From: Flavobacteriaceae bacterium
GTDB taxonomy: Bacteria; Bacteroidota; Bacteroidia; Flavobacteriales; Flavobacteriaceae
Reading direction: 5' to 3'
NCBI GenBank assembly: GCA_018646605.1
Contig: JABGUL010000007.1
Coordinates: 1 to 64,000 of the forward strand
Length of the DNA: 64,000 nt
Numbering within the stretch: position 1 is the first letter of the stretch; every line of letters begins with the position of its first letter. Both the position numbers and the translations under genes were made by a program. The notes beneath the pieces were generated by a model. That model saw nothing but the letters and a program-made list of their open reading frames with translations, was not told the origin of the DNA and did not search any database. Positions 43,867 to 54,152 of this stretch are shown piece after piece.

Positions 43867-45134
43867 GTACACATTTAGCAACCAAAGCATTACATGCAGG
43901 CCATGATGCCTCCAATACACAAGGAACTCAAGCAGTTCCTATTTATCAAACAACGTCGTATGTATTCAAAGATTCTGAACATGCAGCAAATTTATTTTCT
44001 CTTGCGGAACCTGGATATATTTATACCCGATTAAATAACCCAACTAACGATGTCTTAGAACAGCGTTTGGCTGCTCTAGAAGGAGGAGTAGCTGCCGTCG
44101 CAACTGCCTCAGGGACAGCTGCCATCGCAACTACTTTAATGGTGATTCTCAAAGCAGGAGACCATATTGTAGCGTCGAATAGTTTGTATGGGGGAACCTA
44201 TAATTTATTAGCAAATACCCTTCCACGTTTTGGTATTACCACCACTTTTGTGGACCCTGATGAACCGGAAGAATTTTCAAAAGCAGTACAACCCAACACA
44301 CGAGCCTTTTTTGCTGAGTCTTTGGGTAATCCTAAGCTTGATGTATTGGATTTAAAAGCAATTTCAGATAAAGCAAAGGAAGCTAAAGTTCCATTTATTG
44401 TTGATAATACTGTAGCTTCTCCTGCATTGTTGAATCCAATTGAACACGGAGCTAATATTGTAATTCATTCCTTAACAAAATATCTTACAGGTAACGGAAC
44501 ATCTTTGGGAGGGATCATTATTGATGCAGGAACTTTTGATTGGGGCAATGGATTATTTCCTGAATTTACAGAACCCAATCCAAGTTATCATGGTTTGAAT
44601 TATCATGAGGCATTGGGAGCTATTGCTTTTATTGCCAAAGTTAGAATTGAAGGACTCCGAGATTTAGGAAGTGCACCCAGCCCTTTCAATAGCTTTCAAA
44701 CTATTCAGGGAATTGAAACCTTGGATATCCGTATGAAAAAACATTCAGAAAATGCGTTAAAGTTGTCTGCCTGGCTTTCAACTCGCGATGAGGTTGCCTG
44801 GGTAAATTATCCCGGATTAAAAACTTCCAAATACAACTCTTTAGCTCAAAAATATTTGCCTAAAGGTCAAAGTGGAATAGTAACTTTTGGATTGAAATCA
44901 GGATTTGAAGGAGGAAAGAAAGTAGCTGACCATACGAAACTGTTTGCACTTTTAGCCAATATTGGAGATACAAAATCGCTTATTATACATCCTGCAAGTA
45001 CCACCCATCAACAACTGGATGAAGCAACTCAAAAAACAACGGGAGTCACACAAGACCTCATTCGTTTGTCTGTAGGTATAGAGGATATTAAGGATTTAAC
45101 AGATGATTTAGAAGCTGCTTTTGCACAATTATAA
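43863..45134 (+). CDS. metY: O-acetylhomoserine sulfhydrylase (aminocarboxypropyltransferase)
   Basis: MetY makes homocysteine directly from O-acetylhomoserine and sulfide. The 423-residue Cys/Met metabolism PLP enzyme has [34 protein letters not shown] and the PLP Lys in [13 protein letters not shown] (about residue 205). The insertion after it, [19 protein letters not shown], marks the MetY group rather than cystathionine synthases. It lies between metK and the acetyltransferase that makes its substrate. Confidence 0.94.
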   Translation: MSTHLATKALHAGHDASNTQGTQAVPIYQTTSYVFKDSEHAANLFSLAEPGYIYTRLNNPTNDVLEQRLAALEGGVAAVATASGTAAIATTLMVILKAGDHIVASNSLYGGTYNLLANTLPRFGITTTFVDPDEPEEFSKAVQPNTRAFFAESLGNPKLDVLDLKAISDKAKEAKVPFIVDNTVASPALLNPIEHGANIVIHSLTKYLTGNGTSLGGIIIDAGTFDWGNGLFPEFTEPNPSYHGLNYHEALGAIAFIAKVRIEGLRDLGSAPSPFNSFQTIQGIETLDIRMKKHSENALKLSAWLSTRDEVAWVNYPGLKTSKYNSLAQKYLPKGQSGIVTFGLKSGFEGGKKVADHTKLFALLANIGDTKSLIIHPASTTHQQLDEATQKTTGVTQDLIRLSVGIEDIKDLTDDLEAAFAQL

Positions 45135-45143
45135 CAACTAAAA

Positions 45144-46112
45144 GTGAAAGTCCAAACCCTTTCAATTTCTAATTTTAAGACCCACAAAGGTGTTTCTTAT
45201 GACTCGATTGAGCTGCATTATCACCAGTTCGGTCAGGCCATTGGAAATGCCCCAGTGGTCTTAGTTAATCATTCTCTGACGGGCGATTCTATCGTTTGTG
45301 GTGAAAAAGGATGGTGGAATGAAATTATAGGTGAAGGGCAAACAATAGACACCAATCACTATACCATTTTAGCGTTCAATATTCCTGGAAATGGTATGTT
45401 GGGACAAACCTTTTCAAGTCCAAAAGATTTTCATGCAGGAGATGTGGCTGCTCTTTTTTTAGTAGGGCTAAAGGTCTTGGGCATAACCAATTTATTTGCT
45501 TTAATTGGAGGCTCTATTGGGGGTGGAATTGCATGGGAAATGGCCGCTTTAGCTCCAAAGTTGACAAGGTTTTTAATCCCTGTTGCTGCGGATTGGAAAG
45601 CCAATGATTGGATTATTGCAAATACCTTTTTACAAAAACGCATTTTAGAAAACTCTAAAAATCCCCTTGAGGATGCTCGGATTCATGCCATGCTTACGTA
45701 TAGAACACCAAAGTCTTTTGATTACCGCTTTGGTAGAACATTGAATGAAGAGTCTGGAATTTATAATATTGAAAGTTGGTTACTACACCATGGTAAAAAA
45801 CTTGCAAGTCGTTTTAGCTTAGAAGCTTATTTGATGATGAATCACCTTTTAAGCAGAATCAATATCGAGCGATCAGGAAGAACAGCAGTTCAAATTATTC
45901 AAGAAATTTCGGCAGAAATTCATCTCATTGCAATTGATAGTGATTTATTTTTTACTGCTCTAGAAGATCAAAAAACGATGGAATTGATAAAACCAGTAAA
46001 AGAAAATATTTTTTATCACGAGCTACGATCTATACATGGTCATGATGCTTTTTTAATTGAAAATGAAGCCGTAGCCCAAATTTTAAGACCACTATTTAAT
46101 CCAAAAAATTAG
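45144..46112 (+). CDS. metX: homoserine O-acetyltransferase
   Basis: The alpha/beta hydrolase activates homoserine for sulfhydrylation. It shows VLVNHSLTGDS, NIPGNGMLGQTFSS, the nucleophile elbow LIGGSIGGGIAWEMA (Ser about residue 128), the Asp in IAIDSDLFF and the His in SIHGHDAFLIE. At 322 residues it is slightly short for MetX. The only possible start is GTG 45144, because the preceding metY stop is in the same frame and no ATG intervenes before the conserved part. The acyl donor (acetyl or succinyl) is inferred from metY. Confidence 0.9.
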   Translation: MKVQTLSISNFKTHKGVSYDSIELHYHQFGQAIGNAPVVLVNHSLTGDSIVCGEKGWWNEIIGEGQTIDTNHYTILAFNIPGNGMLGQTFSSPKDFHAGDVAALFLVGLKVLGITNLFALIGGSIGGGIAWEMAALAPKLTRFLIPVAADWKANDWIIANTFLQKRILENSKNPLEDARIHAMLTYRTPKSFDYRFGRTLNEESGIYNIESWLLHHGKKLASRFSLEAYLMMNHLLSRINIERSGRTAVQIIQEISAEIHLIAIDSDLFFTALEDQKTMELIKPVKENIFYHELRSIHGHDAFLIENEAVAQILRPLFNPKN

Positions 46113-46116
46113 ACCG

Positions 46117-46542
46117 ATGAAAATAGCATTAGAACGCGTAAATGGAGATTACCTTTTTCAAGCCACCAACCCAAACGGACACCATGTTTTATTAGACAAC
46201 AAATCTAAAACTACGGGGGAAGTTCAGGGAATCAGTCCAATGGAGTTATTGCTAATGGGTGTTGCCGGATGTAGCAGTATTGATATTGTAGCCATTTTAA
46301 ATAAGCAAAAAATCAACCCTACTTCTTTGAAAATGGAAGTGGAAGGCTTGCGTCATGAAGGGGCCGTTCCAGCATTGTTTTATCAAATTGACATTACCAT
46401 TCACCTGGAGGGAGATTTTTCTGCTGAAAAAGCGAAGCGGGCAGCACAACTATCCTTTGAAAAGTACTGTTCTGTTTCTAAGACTTTAGAACCTACTGCT
46501 AAAATTAATCACCATATTATCTTAAATGGAGATGCGATATGA
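46117..46542 (+). CDS. OsmC-family protein
   Basis: The 141-residue protein has the OsmC/Ohr fold with the reactive cysteines of the group: VAGCSSIDIV (about residue 51) and FEKYCSVSKTL (about 113). These act as thiol peroxidases in better-known members. Its position, four bases after metX and overlapping the next PLP gene by four, makes it a fixed part of the methionine operon. It may protect or process sulfur intermediates; this is inferred from context only. Confidence 0.88.
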   Translation: MKIALERVNGDYLFQATNPNGHHVLLDNKSKTTGEVQGISPMELLLMGVAGCSSIDIVAILNKQKINPTSLKMEVEGLRHEGAVPALFYQIDITIHLEGDFSAEKAKRAAQLSFEKYCSVSKTLEPTAKINHHIILNGDAI

Positions 46543-47711
46543 GTAAGAAGTTTGAAACCAATGCTATCAGAAATCAAATGGAGCGTTCCCAATATTTGGA
46601 ACATTCCACGCCACTTCATTTAACCTCTAGTTTTGTTTTTGAGGATGCTGAGGACATGCGTGCTTCATTCGCAGAGGAAAAAGAGCGTAATATTTACAGT
46701 CGGTTTTCAAACCCCAACACTTCAGAGTTTGTACAAAAAGTAGCGCAAATGGAAGGCGCAGAAGAGGGAGTTTCATTTGCCACTGGAATGGGAGCCGTTT
46801 TTGCAACTTTTGCTGCCTTTTTAAATGCCGGCGATCACATTGTTTCTGCAAGGGCCTTGTTTGGCTCAACACATACCCTATTTACAAAGTATTTACCAAA
46901 ATGGGAAATTTCGACAAGCTATTTTCCTGTTGATGATCTTTCTCTGGTTGAGGACTTGATTCAATCCAACACCAAATGCATTTATGTTGAGTCACCCACA
47001 AATCCAGGCGTTGACATTTTGGACCTAGAGGCAATTGGAAAAATTGCTAAGAAACACAAACTATTATTTATCGTTGACAATTGCTTTGCCACTCCTTATT
47101 TACAGCAACCTATAAAATATGGGGCTGACTTAGTCATTCACTCTGCCACTAAATTGATGGATGGCCAGGGGCGCGTTTTAGGTGGGGTAACGGTAGGTAG
47201 TAAAGAACTAATTCGAGAATTATTTCTTTTTGCCAGAAATACAGGAGCATCACTTTCTCCTTTTAATGCATGGGTATTGTCAAAAAGTTTGGAAACCCTA
47301 GCGGTAAGAGTTGATCGACATTGTGACAATGCTTTTACAATTGCAGAAAAGCTTGAAGTAAGCCAAAATATCAATTGGGTAAAATACCCATTTTTAAAAT
47401 CTCATCCTCAATATGCATTAGCGAAAAAGCAAATGTTAAAGGGAGGAAATATTATTGCCTTTGAATTAATAGGTGGGCTTGAAGCAGGACAGAATTTTAT
47501 CAATGCAATTGAGTTATGTTCGTTATCATCAAACTTAGGAGATTCCAGAACTATTATCACTCACCCTGCCTCAACAACACACAGCAAACTAACTAAAGAA
47601 GATCGAATGGCAGTAGGAATTACCGATGGTATGATCCGCCTTTCCATAGGATTAGAACACCCTGAAGATATTTGGAATGACCTTAAAAACGCATTAAGTA
47701 AAATAGGATGA
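46539..47711 (+). CDS. second Cys/Met metabolism PLP enzyme (MetZ/MetB-like sulfhydrylase)
   Basis: The 390-residue PLP enzyme has TPLHLTSSFVFEDAE, NIYSRFSNPNTSEF, SFATGMGAVFATFAAF and the PLP Lys in VIHSATKLMDGQGRVLGG (about residue 204). It resembles O-succinylhomoserine sulfhydrylase (MetZ) and is distinct from the MetY upstream. With both enzymes in one operon, one may use another acyl ester, or act on cystathionine. It overlaps both neighbours by four bases. Confidence 0.88.
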   Translation: MSKKFETNAIRNQMERSQYLEHSTPLHLTSSFVFEDAEDMRASFAEEKERNIYSRFSNPNTSEFVQKVAQMEGAEEGVSFATGMGAVFATFAAFLNAGDHIVSARALFGSTHTLFTKYLPKWEISTSYFPVDDLSLVEDLIQSNTKCIYVESPTNPGVDILDLEAIGKIAKKHKLLFIVDNCFATPYLQQPIKYGADLVIHSATKLMDGQGRVLGGVTVGSKELIRELFLFARNTGASLSPFNAWVLSKSLETLAVRVDRHCDNAFTIAEKLEVSQNINWVKYPFLKSHPQYALAKKQMLKGGNIIAFELIGGLEAGQNFINAIELCSLSSNLGDSRTIITHPASTTHSKLTKEDRMAVGITDGMIRLSIGLEHPEDIWNDLKNALSKIG

Positions 47712-48712
47712 GTATTGTAAAAGAGTTAGAACAACGTATTTTAGTTTTAGACGGTGCCATGGGAACCATGATTCAAAACCACAACCTAGAGGAAGAGCAT
47801 TTTCGAGGGGAACGCTTTTTGGACCATCCTGCAATTCTGAAAGGAAATAATGACCTACTCTCGATTACACAACCTGAAATTATCAAGGACATTCATAGAA
47901 AATATTTTGAGGCAGGAGCAGACATTGTGGAGACCAATACCTTTTCATCTACTTCCATTGGGATGGCAGATTATCAAATGGAAATCCTTGCTTATGAGTT
48001 GAATTATGAGAGTGCTAAAATCGCCAAAGAAGTAAGTAAAGAATATTTAGAAAAAACACCGAACCAACCCCGATATGTGGCCGGTTCAATTGGTCCTACA
48101 AATAAAACAGCGAGTATGTCTCCCGATGTCAATGATCCGGGCTACCGAGCGATTACTTTTGATGAACTGGTTACTGCTTACAAAGAACAAGTAAATGGAC
48201 TTGTTGACGGAGGTTCTGATTTATTTTTGGTAGAAACAATTTTTGATACCCTTAATGCCAAAGCTGCATTATATGCAATCAATGAAATAAAAGAAGAACG
48301 TGGAATTGACATTCCTGTTATGGTAAGTGGCACCATTACGGATGCCAGCGGACGAACACTCTCTGGTCAGACGGTAGAGGCCTTCCGGATCTCTATGAGT
48401 CATATTCCCATTTTGAGTATTGGGTTCAATTGTGCTTTAGGTGCAGATCAATTATTACCTTATGTCAAACGATTGGCCAACCAAAGTGATTTGTTTGTAT
48501 CTGCCCATCCCAATGCGGGCTTACCCAATGCATTTGGCGCTTATGATCAATCTCCTACAGAAATGCAAACTTTAATTGAGGATTACCTCAAGCAAAATGC
48601 AGTAAATATTATTGGAGGGTGCTGTGGTACCACACCTGATCATATTCGATTGATTGCAGAAGTGGCCAAAAAATACACACCTAGAAACCCTAAACTTCAC
48701 TCGGATGTATAA
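47708..48712 (+). CDS. metH: methionine synthase, homocysteine-binding module (split MetH)
   Basis: The 334-residue protein is only the first module of B12-dependent methionine synthase. It has [50 protein letters not shown] and the zinc-binding Cys residues in [10 protein letters not shown] and [12 protein letters not shown]. The remaining modules are encoded by the next gene, which starts inside this one (8-base overlap, ATGTATAA). The split is intact on both sides, so it is a natural two-protein enzyme rather than a frameshift. Confidence 0.93.
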   Translation: MSIVKELEQRILVLDGAMGTMIQNHNLEEEHFRGERFLDHPAILKGNNDLLSITQPEIIKDIHRKYFEAGADIVETNTFSSTSIGMADYQMEILAYELNYESAKIAKEVSKEYLEKTPNQPRYVAGSIGPTNKTASMSPDVNDPGYRAITFDELVTAYKEQVNGLVDGGSDLFLVETIFDTLNAKAALYAINEIKEERGIDIPVMVSGTITDASGRTLSGQTVEAFRISMSHIPILSIGFNCALGADQLLPYVKRLANQSDLFVSAHPNAGLPNAFGAYDQSPTEMQTLIEDYLKQNAVNIIGGCCGTTPDHIRLIAEVAKKYTPRNPKLHSDV

Positions 48713-51386
48713 GCAAGAACGTAAGCCTTTAATGTTGTCGGGTTTAGAACCCTTGGTTATTTCTGAAACGACAAATTTTGTCAATATTGGGGAACGTACC
48801 AATGTTACTGGTTCTAGAAAGTTTTTGCGTTTAATAGAGAAAAATCAATACAATGAGGCAATCGAGGTTGCTCGCGAACAAGTATTAGGAGGGGCTCAGA
48901 TTATAGACGTAAACATGGACGAAGGAATGATTGACGGGGTGCAAGCCATGACAAAATTCCTAAATTTGATGGCTGCCGAACCCGATATTGCAAGAATTCC
49001 AGTGATGATCGATAGTTCTAAATGGGAAATCATTGAGGCAGGACTAAAAGTAGTGCAAGGGAAAAGTGTGGTTAACTCCATTAGCTTAAAAGAAGGAGAA
49101 GCCAACTTTATTTTCCAAGCCACTACCATAAAAAAATATGGTGCTGCTGTAATCGTAATGGCTTTTGATGAAGATGGTCAAGCGGATTCTTTGGAACGAC
49201 GCATTGAAATCTGTAAACGTTCTTATGAGGTGTTGGTTGATAAAGTAAAATTTGCGCCTGAGGATATTATTTTTGACCCTAATATTTTTCCCGTAGCTAC
49301 CGGAATGGAAGAGCACCGTAAAAATGCACTTGACTTTTTTAATTCTACAAAATGGATACGTGAAAATTTACCTCATGCCAGTGTAAGTGGAGGAGTGAGT
49401 AATGTTTCTTTTTCGTTTAGAGGAAACAATACTGTGCGTGAAGCCATGCACGCTTCTTTCTTATACCATGCGATTCAACATGGAATGAATATGGGGATCG
49501 TAAATCCTTCAATGTTGGAAGTTTATGATGAGGTGCCCAAAGAATTAATGGAACATGTAGAGGATGTCTTGCTCGACCGAAGGGAAGACGCTACCGAACG
49601 CCTTTTGGAATATGCTGAAAATGTAGTTTCTGTCAGAAAGGAAGGTAAAAAACAAGACGATTCATGGCGTAAAGAAGACTTGAAAAGTAGAATTACGCAT
49701 GCCTTGATAAAAGGAATTGATGCTTTTATTATAGAAGATACTGAAGAGGCTAGAAAAGAAGTCAGCCGCCCAATTGAAGTAATTGAGGGTCCATTAATGG
49801 ATGGAATGAATGTGGTGGGGGATCTTTTTGGTGCGGGAAAAATGTTCTTACCTCAAGTGGTAAAGTCGGCTAGGGTGATGAAAAAGGCAGTAGCCTATTT
49901 GCAACCTTTTATTGAAGCAGAAAAAAATGAAGGGGCACAATTTGCTGGAAAAGTATTGATGGCGACAGTAAAAGGTGATGTTCACGATATTGGAAAAAAT
50001 ATAGTGAGTGTGGTCTTGGCGTGCAACAATTATGAGATAGTAGATTTAGGTGTTATGGTACCACCAGAGGTGATCATTCAGCGCGCTGTAGAAGAGCAAG
50101 TAGATATTATTGGTCTTTCAGGTTTAATCACACCTTCCCTAGATGAGATGGTTTATTTGGCAAAAGAATTGGATCGTCAGAATATTAAAATCCCTGTATT
50201 AATTGGGGGTGCTACCACCTCAAAAGCCCATACGGCAGTAAAAATTGCTCCCGTTTCCCAAGGACCTGTGATACACGTAAACGATGCCTCTAGGGCTGTT
50301 GCAGTTGTTAGTAATTTGTTGCAAAAGGATAAAAAGGAACCTTATATTTTAAAAATAAGAGAGGAATATGAAGTATTTAAAGAGAAATTTTTAGAACGTA
50401 CTTCCTCTAAAACGTATTTGACTTATCAACAGGCAAAACAGAATTTTTTACAACTAGACTGGGATCAATTTAAGTCAACTACCCCTAAAACGTTAGGAGG
50501 CATTACACTTACAGATTTTCCTTTAGAAGAGCTTATTTCGTTTATTGATTGGTCTCCCTTTTTTCGTTCGTGGGACTTACATGGGAAGTACCCTGAGATT
50601 TTATCCGACAGTGTAGTGGGGGAACAAGCACAAAGTTTGTTTGCTGATGCCAAAGAAATGCTAGCGCAACTCGTCAAAGAAAAATGGCTAACGGCTAAAG
50701 CCCGTTTTGGAATTTTTCCAGCTAATGCAATCGGAGATGATATTGAAGTCTATACCGATAAAGACAGAGAAAAGGTACAAGCGACTTGGCTCACTCTGCG
50801 GCAACAATTGAAGAAAACGAAAGACCAACCCAATATTGCTTTAGCAGATTTTATTGCTCCAAAAACAACAGGATTACAAGATTATATGGGTGCTTTTTGT
50901 GTATGTACTGGCTTTGGAACTGCAGAAAAAGCAAGGGCTTTTGAAGAGGAAAATGATGATTATAATTCCATCATGATTAAAGCTTTGGCAGATCGACTGG
51001 CAGAAGCTTTCGCGGAATACCTCCATTTGAAAGTACGAAAAGAGTATTGGGGCTATGCCACCGATGAAAAACTGAGCAATGAAGAATTAATTAATGAAAC
51101 CTATAAAGGCATTCGCCCCGCCCCAGGGTATCCTGCCTGCCCCGATCACTTGGAGAAAAAGACCCTTTGGGATCTTTTAAAGGTAGAAGAAGAAATAGGA
51201 GTAACCCTTACAGAAAGTCTAGCCATGTGGCCCGCAGCAGCTGTTTCTGGATATTACTTCGCACACCCAAAAGCCAAGTATTTTGGTCTGGGAAAAATTA
51301 AAGAAGATCAATTGGTATCCTACAGCCAGAGAAGAAAAATTTCATTGGACGAAGCCCGAAAATGGCTTAATCCTAATTTAATATAA
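48705..51386 (+). CDS. metH: methionine synthase, folate, cobalamin and activation modules (split MetH)
   Basis: This 893-residue protein carries the rest of MetH. The pterin-binding module begins [17 protein letters not shown] (about residues 25-41). The cap and cobalamin module have [20 protein letters not shown] (lower-ligand His, about 430), and the C-terminal SAM-binding activation domain has [16 protein letters not shown] (about 800-815). It transfers methyl from methyl-folate via cobalamin to homocysteine held by the first protein. I chose ATG 48705, which overlaps the upstream stop; an ATG at 48654 is within the other gene. Confidence 0.94.
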   Translation: MYKQERKPLMLSGLEPLVISETTNFVNIGERTNVTGSRKFLRLIEKNQYNEAIEVAREQVLGGAQIIDVNMDEGMIDGVQAMTKFLNLMAAEPDIARIPVMIDSSKWEIIEAGLKVVQGKSVVNSISLKEGEANFIFQATTIKKYGAAVIVMAFDEDGQADSLERRIEICKRSYEVLVDKVKFAPEDIIFDPNIFPVATGMEEHRKNALDFFNSTKWIRENLPHASVSGGVSNVSFSFRGNNTVREAMHASFLYHAIQHGMNMGIVNPSMLEVYDEVPKELMEHVEDVLLDRREDATERLLEYAENVVSVRKEGKKQDDSWRKEDLKSRITHALIKGIDAFIIEDTEEARKEVSRPIEVIEGPLMDGMNVVGDLFGAGKMFLPQVVKSARVMKKAVAYLQPFIEAEKNEGAQFAGKVLMATVKGDVHDIGKNIVSVVLACNNYEIVDLGVMVPPEVIIQRAVEEQVDIIGLSGLITPSLDEMVYLAKELDRQNIKIPVLIGGATTSKAHTAVKIAPVSQGPVIHVNDASRAVAVVSNLLQKDKKEPYILKIREEYEVFKEKFLERTSSKTYLTYQQAKQNFLQLDWDQFKSTTPKTLGGITLTDFPLEELISFIDWSPFFRSWDLHGKYPEILSDSVVGEQAQSLFADAKEMLAQLVKEKWLTAKARFGIFPANAIGDDIEVYTDKDREKVQATWLTLRQQLKKTKDQPNIALADFIAPKTTGLQDYMGAFCVCTGFGTAEKARAFEEENDDYNSIMIKALADRLAEAFAEYLHLKVRKEYWGYATDEKLSNEELINETYKGIRPAPGYPACPDHLEKKTLWDLLKVEEEIGVTLTESLAMWPAAAVSGYYFAHPKAKYFGLGKIKEDQLVSYSQRRKISLDEARKWLNPNLI

Positions 51387-51392
51387 GACTAG

Positions 51393-52349
51393 ATGAAAGT
51401 AACGGAACATATCGCTAGAGCCAAAGGGAAAACGCAATTCACTTTTGAGATTTTACCGCCTTTGAAAGGACAAAATATTAACGCTTTATTTAATTCAATA
51501 GATTCATTAATGGAGTTTAGACCTCCTTTTATTGATGTTACCTATCACCGTGAGGAACATGTGTATAAAGACCGTGGGAATGGACTACTTGAATTGAAAG
51601 TAATTCGAAAACGCCCTGGAACAGTTGGTATTTGTGCAGCGATTCAAGGGAAGTATAATGTCGATGCGGTGCCTCATATTCTTTGTGGCGGTTTTTCTAA
51701 AGAGGATACTGAGAATTTTTTAATTGATTTGGATTTTTTAGAAATTGATAATGTGGTTGCTTTACGGGGTGATGCCATAAAAACTGAAAATTATTTTACA
51801 CCCAATTCCGAAGGACATTCCTATGCTAATGAATTAGTTAAGCAGATTTCTGATTTGAATCAAGGAGCCTACTTGGATGAGGAATTGCTTAACTCGCACA
51901 AAACCGATTTTTGTATTGGTGTTTCTGGCTACCCAGAAAAACATATGGAAGCACCGAGCTTGGAAAGTGACCTACACTTTTTAAAGAAAAAAATTAAAGC
52001 CGGAGCGGACTATATCGTTACCCAAATGTTTTTTGACAATCAAAAGTTTTTTGACTTTGTGGCCAAAGCTCGAGAAGAAGGTATTACGGTTCCGATTATT
52101 CCGGGATTGAAACCTCTTTCTACCCTTAAACAGCTCAATATGATTCCCCACCGCTTTCATGTGGACTTACCGGAAGCCTTGATTAAAGAAGTGATAAAGT
52201 GTAATAATAATAAAGCGGTACGCCAAGTAGGGGTTGAATGGTGTGTACAACAAAGTAAAGAATTGATGTCCGCTGATGTCCCGTTCTTACATTATTACTC
52301 TATGGGGAAATCGGATAACATAAAGAAAATTGCGGAGGGGGTATTTTAA
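51393..52349 (+). CDS. metF: methylenetetrahydrofolate reductase
   Basis: MetF makes 5-methyl-tetrahydrofolate, the methyl donor of MetH. The 318-residue TIM barrel shows FTFEILPPLKGQ (catalytic Glu), FIDVTYHREEH, NVVALRGDA, FCIGVSGYPEKHMEAPS and DYIVTQMFFDNQKF. FAD-binding residues are in line with the family. It lies six bases after metH and closes the operon; its stop overlaps the convergent gldA stop by four bases. Confidence 0.96.
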   Translation: MKVTEHIARAKGKTQFTFEILPPLKGQNINALFNSIDSLMEFRPPFIDVTYHREEHVYKDRGNGLLELKVIRKRPGTVGICAAIQGKYNVDAVPHILCGGFSKEDTENFLIDLDFLEIDNVVALRGDAIKTENYFTPNSEGHSYANELVKQISDLNQGAYLDEELLNSHKTDFCIGVSGYPEKHMEAPSLESDLHFLKKKIKAGADYIVTQMFFDNQKFFDFVAKAREEGITVPIIPGLKPLSTLKQLNMIPHRFHVDLPEALIKEVIKCNNNKAVRQVGVEWCVQQSKELMSADVPFLHYYSMGKSDNIKKIAEGVF

Positions 52350-53239
52350 ACTGTTAATTTCTTAAAAAGCTGCTCTAAGCTTTCGTTTTTTAATTGGAGG
52401 TTTAAAATTTTCAAGCCATTATCATGAGCAAAATCAAAAACGGCAGGGCGCATATCCTTAGTTCCACTGAGGGTTAATTCATAATCAAAATCATGGGTGT
52501 TTACCACCTTTTGTACATTGGGGAGTTTTTCTAAAGCAACAATTTCAATACGGTAATCAAAGCTTACTTCAATAATCTGTTCTTGTTTGTTTCGCAATTT
52601 TTCTAGAGCTTGATCCAAAACAATTTCTCCTTTATTGATAATGATTACCCGGTCACAAAGTGCATCTACTTCCTGTAAAATATGGGTTGAAAGTAAGACG
52701 GTTTTATCTTTCCCTAACGCGCGAATTAACTTACGTATAGAAACCAATTGATTGGGATCCAAACCAGTAGTGGGTTCGTCCAAAATGAGTAATTGCGGAT
52801 CGTGAACAAGAGCACCAGCCAGACCCACTCTTTGGCGATATCCTTTGGATAACGTTTGAATTTTATGCCCTTGATGGTCTAATAGCCCAGTTTTATCTAG
52901 AATTTCTTTATAGGGAGGATTTTTAAGTTTGTAGAGACTACCCACATATTTCAAATATTCTACCACATACATTTCATTGTAGAGAGGGTTATTCTCGGGT
53001 AAATAGCCCACTTGTTTTTGGATACTTTGCAAGTCGGTTTTTAAGTCCAAGCCATTGTATGAAATTTGCCCTTCCCATTCTTTATAATAGCCTGTTAGTA
53101 TTTTCATCAGGGAAGATTTCCCTGCGCCATTAGGTCCTAATAAACCAACTACTTCTCCTCTTTTTAATTCAACAGAAAGTCCTTTCAATGCTTTAACGGT
53201 ACCGTAGCTTTTGGAAACATTTTGTAGAAGAAGCGACAT
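52346..53239 (-). CDS. gldA: GldA-like ABC transporter ATPase (gliding motility type)
   Basis: The 297-residue ABC ATPase has Walker A GLLGPNGAGKSSLMKIL, the Q-loop YLPENNPLYNEMYVVEYL, the signature LSKGYRQRVGLAGALVHDP, Walker B LLILDEPTTGLDPNQ and the H-loop STHILQEVDALCDRV. The PENNPLY and downstream regulatory tail match the flavobacterial GldA group, part of the GldA/GldF/GldG transporter needed for gliding in some species. GldF and GldG are not nearby, so assignment as a multidrug-type ATPase is also possible. Confidence 0.8.
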   Translation of the reverse strand: MSLLLQNVSKSYGTVKALKGLSVELKRGEVVGLLGPNGAGKSSLMKILTGYYKEWEGQISYNGLDLKTDLQSIQKQVGYLPENNPLYNEMYVVEYLKYVGSLYKLKNPPYKEILDKTGLLDHQGHKIQTLSKGYRQRVGLAGALVHDPQLLILDEPTTGLDPNQLVSIRKLIRALGKDKTVLLSTHILQEVDALCDRVIIINKGEIVLDQALEKLRNKQEQIIEVSFDYRIEIVALEKLPNVQKVVNTHDFDYELTLSGTKDMRPAVFDFAHDNGLKILNLQLKNESLEQLFKKLTV

Positions 53240-53275
53240 CTGTTTTTTTTATTTAAAGATAAGGGGTTTGTTTTT

Positions 53276-54136
53276 TTAAACCTTACGGGATCGTAAACTT
53301 TCTATAACAACAGTTATTAAAATGATTCCTCCCCCTATAAGACTGCTTGCTGGAGGGATTTCGTTTAAAAAGAAAAAAGCAAGGAGAATTCCAAACATGG
53401 GTTGAATACTGTTCATGATACTAGCGGTAGCTACCGTAAAATAGGTCAAACTGTTTAAGAATAAAGTGTGTCCAACAGCGGTGGTCACAAGACCCAAAAA
53501 CAATAAATAAGGGAATTGGGCGACATAAGTATCCAAGGGATAAACCAATACCACAGGAAAAAGGAGGAGAATGGTAATGCCCATTTGATAAAACATAAGC
53601 AATGATCCATTGATTTTTTTGATTCTTTTTTTAATGATTAAGTTTCTAAGAGCATAGGCCAAAGCAGAGAATAAACCCATAAAGAGCCCTTTGGTTTGTT
53701 CGGTTTCAAAATCAAAAGCAGGGACAAGTAGATAGATTCCAACTAAAATAAGTACACCAAAAAGTAGATGAATCGGGTGTAGTTTTGTTTTAAAGAACAG
53801 GGGCTCAAGGAAAACGGTGATAATAGGAAAAGTAAACATGGACAACATCCCTACGGCAACACCACTCCACTGTAATGCAAAAAAATAAGTGACCCAATGT
53901 AGGGTGAGTAGGGATCCGCTTAATATTAGGGTAGTTCTATTCTTTATAAATTCACTTTTGATTTCTTCTTTTTTCCATAAGCAGAAAGCTCCTAAAACGA
54001 AAAAAGCAACAAAGGCTCTAGACCAGATAATTAGGGGAGGGGGCAGAGGAATAAAACGTCCCAAGGGTCCAGAGGTGCTAATACAAAGCATCCCTAGATT
54101 GAGAAGTAGGAGATAATAATAATGCTGATTCTTCAT
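53276..54136 (-). CDS. EamA/DMT family transporter
   Basis: The 286-residue protein has ten hydrophobic segments in two EamA repeats. The conserved starts and ends of repeats are visible, for example FIPLPPPLIIWSRAFVAFFVL and TVATASIMNSIQPMFGILLAFFFLNE. Family members export metabolites, amino acids or drugs; the substrate is unknown here. It is followed by gldA 36 bases downstream and preceded by the DUF819 gene. Confidence 0.9.
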   Translation of the reverse strand: MKNQHYYYLLLLNLGMLCISTSGPLGRFIPLPPPLIIWSRAFVAFFVLGAFCLWKKEEIKSEFIKNRTTLILSGSLLTLHWVTYFFALQWSGVAVGMLSMFTFPIITVFLEPLFFKTKLHPIHLLFGVLILVGIYLLVPAFDFETEQTKGLFMGLFSALAYALRNLIIKKRIKKINGSLLMFYQMGITILLLFPVVLVYPLDTYVAQFPYLLFLGLVTTAVGHTLFLNSLTYFTVATASIMNSIQPMFGILLAFFFLNEIPPASSLIGGGIILITVVIESLRSRKV

Positions 54137-54152
54137 CTGTTAAAATCGTCTG

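Noticed and set aside
48654-48704. Earlier start for the second MetH gene
   Set aside because: It would lie deep inside the first metH gene; the ATG overlapping the stop codon fits translational coupling and the domain boundary.
47708-51386. Frameshift breaking metH
   Set aside because: Both parts have complete module boundaries and a clean start/stop overlap, and split MetH occurs in this phylum.
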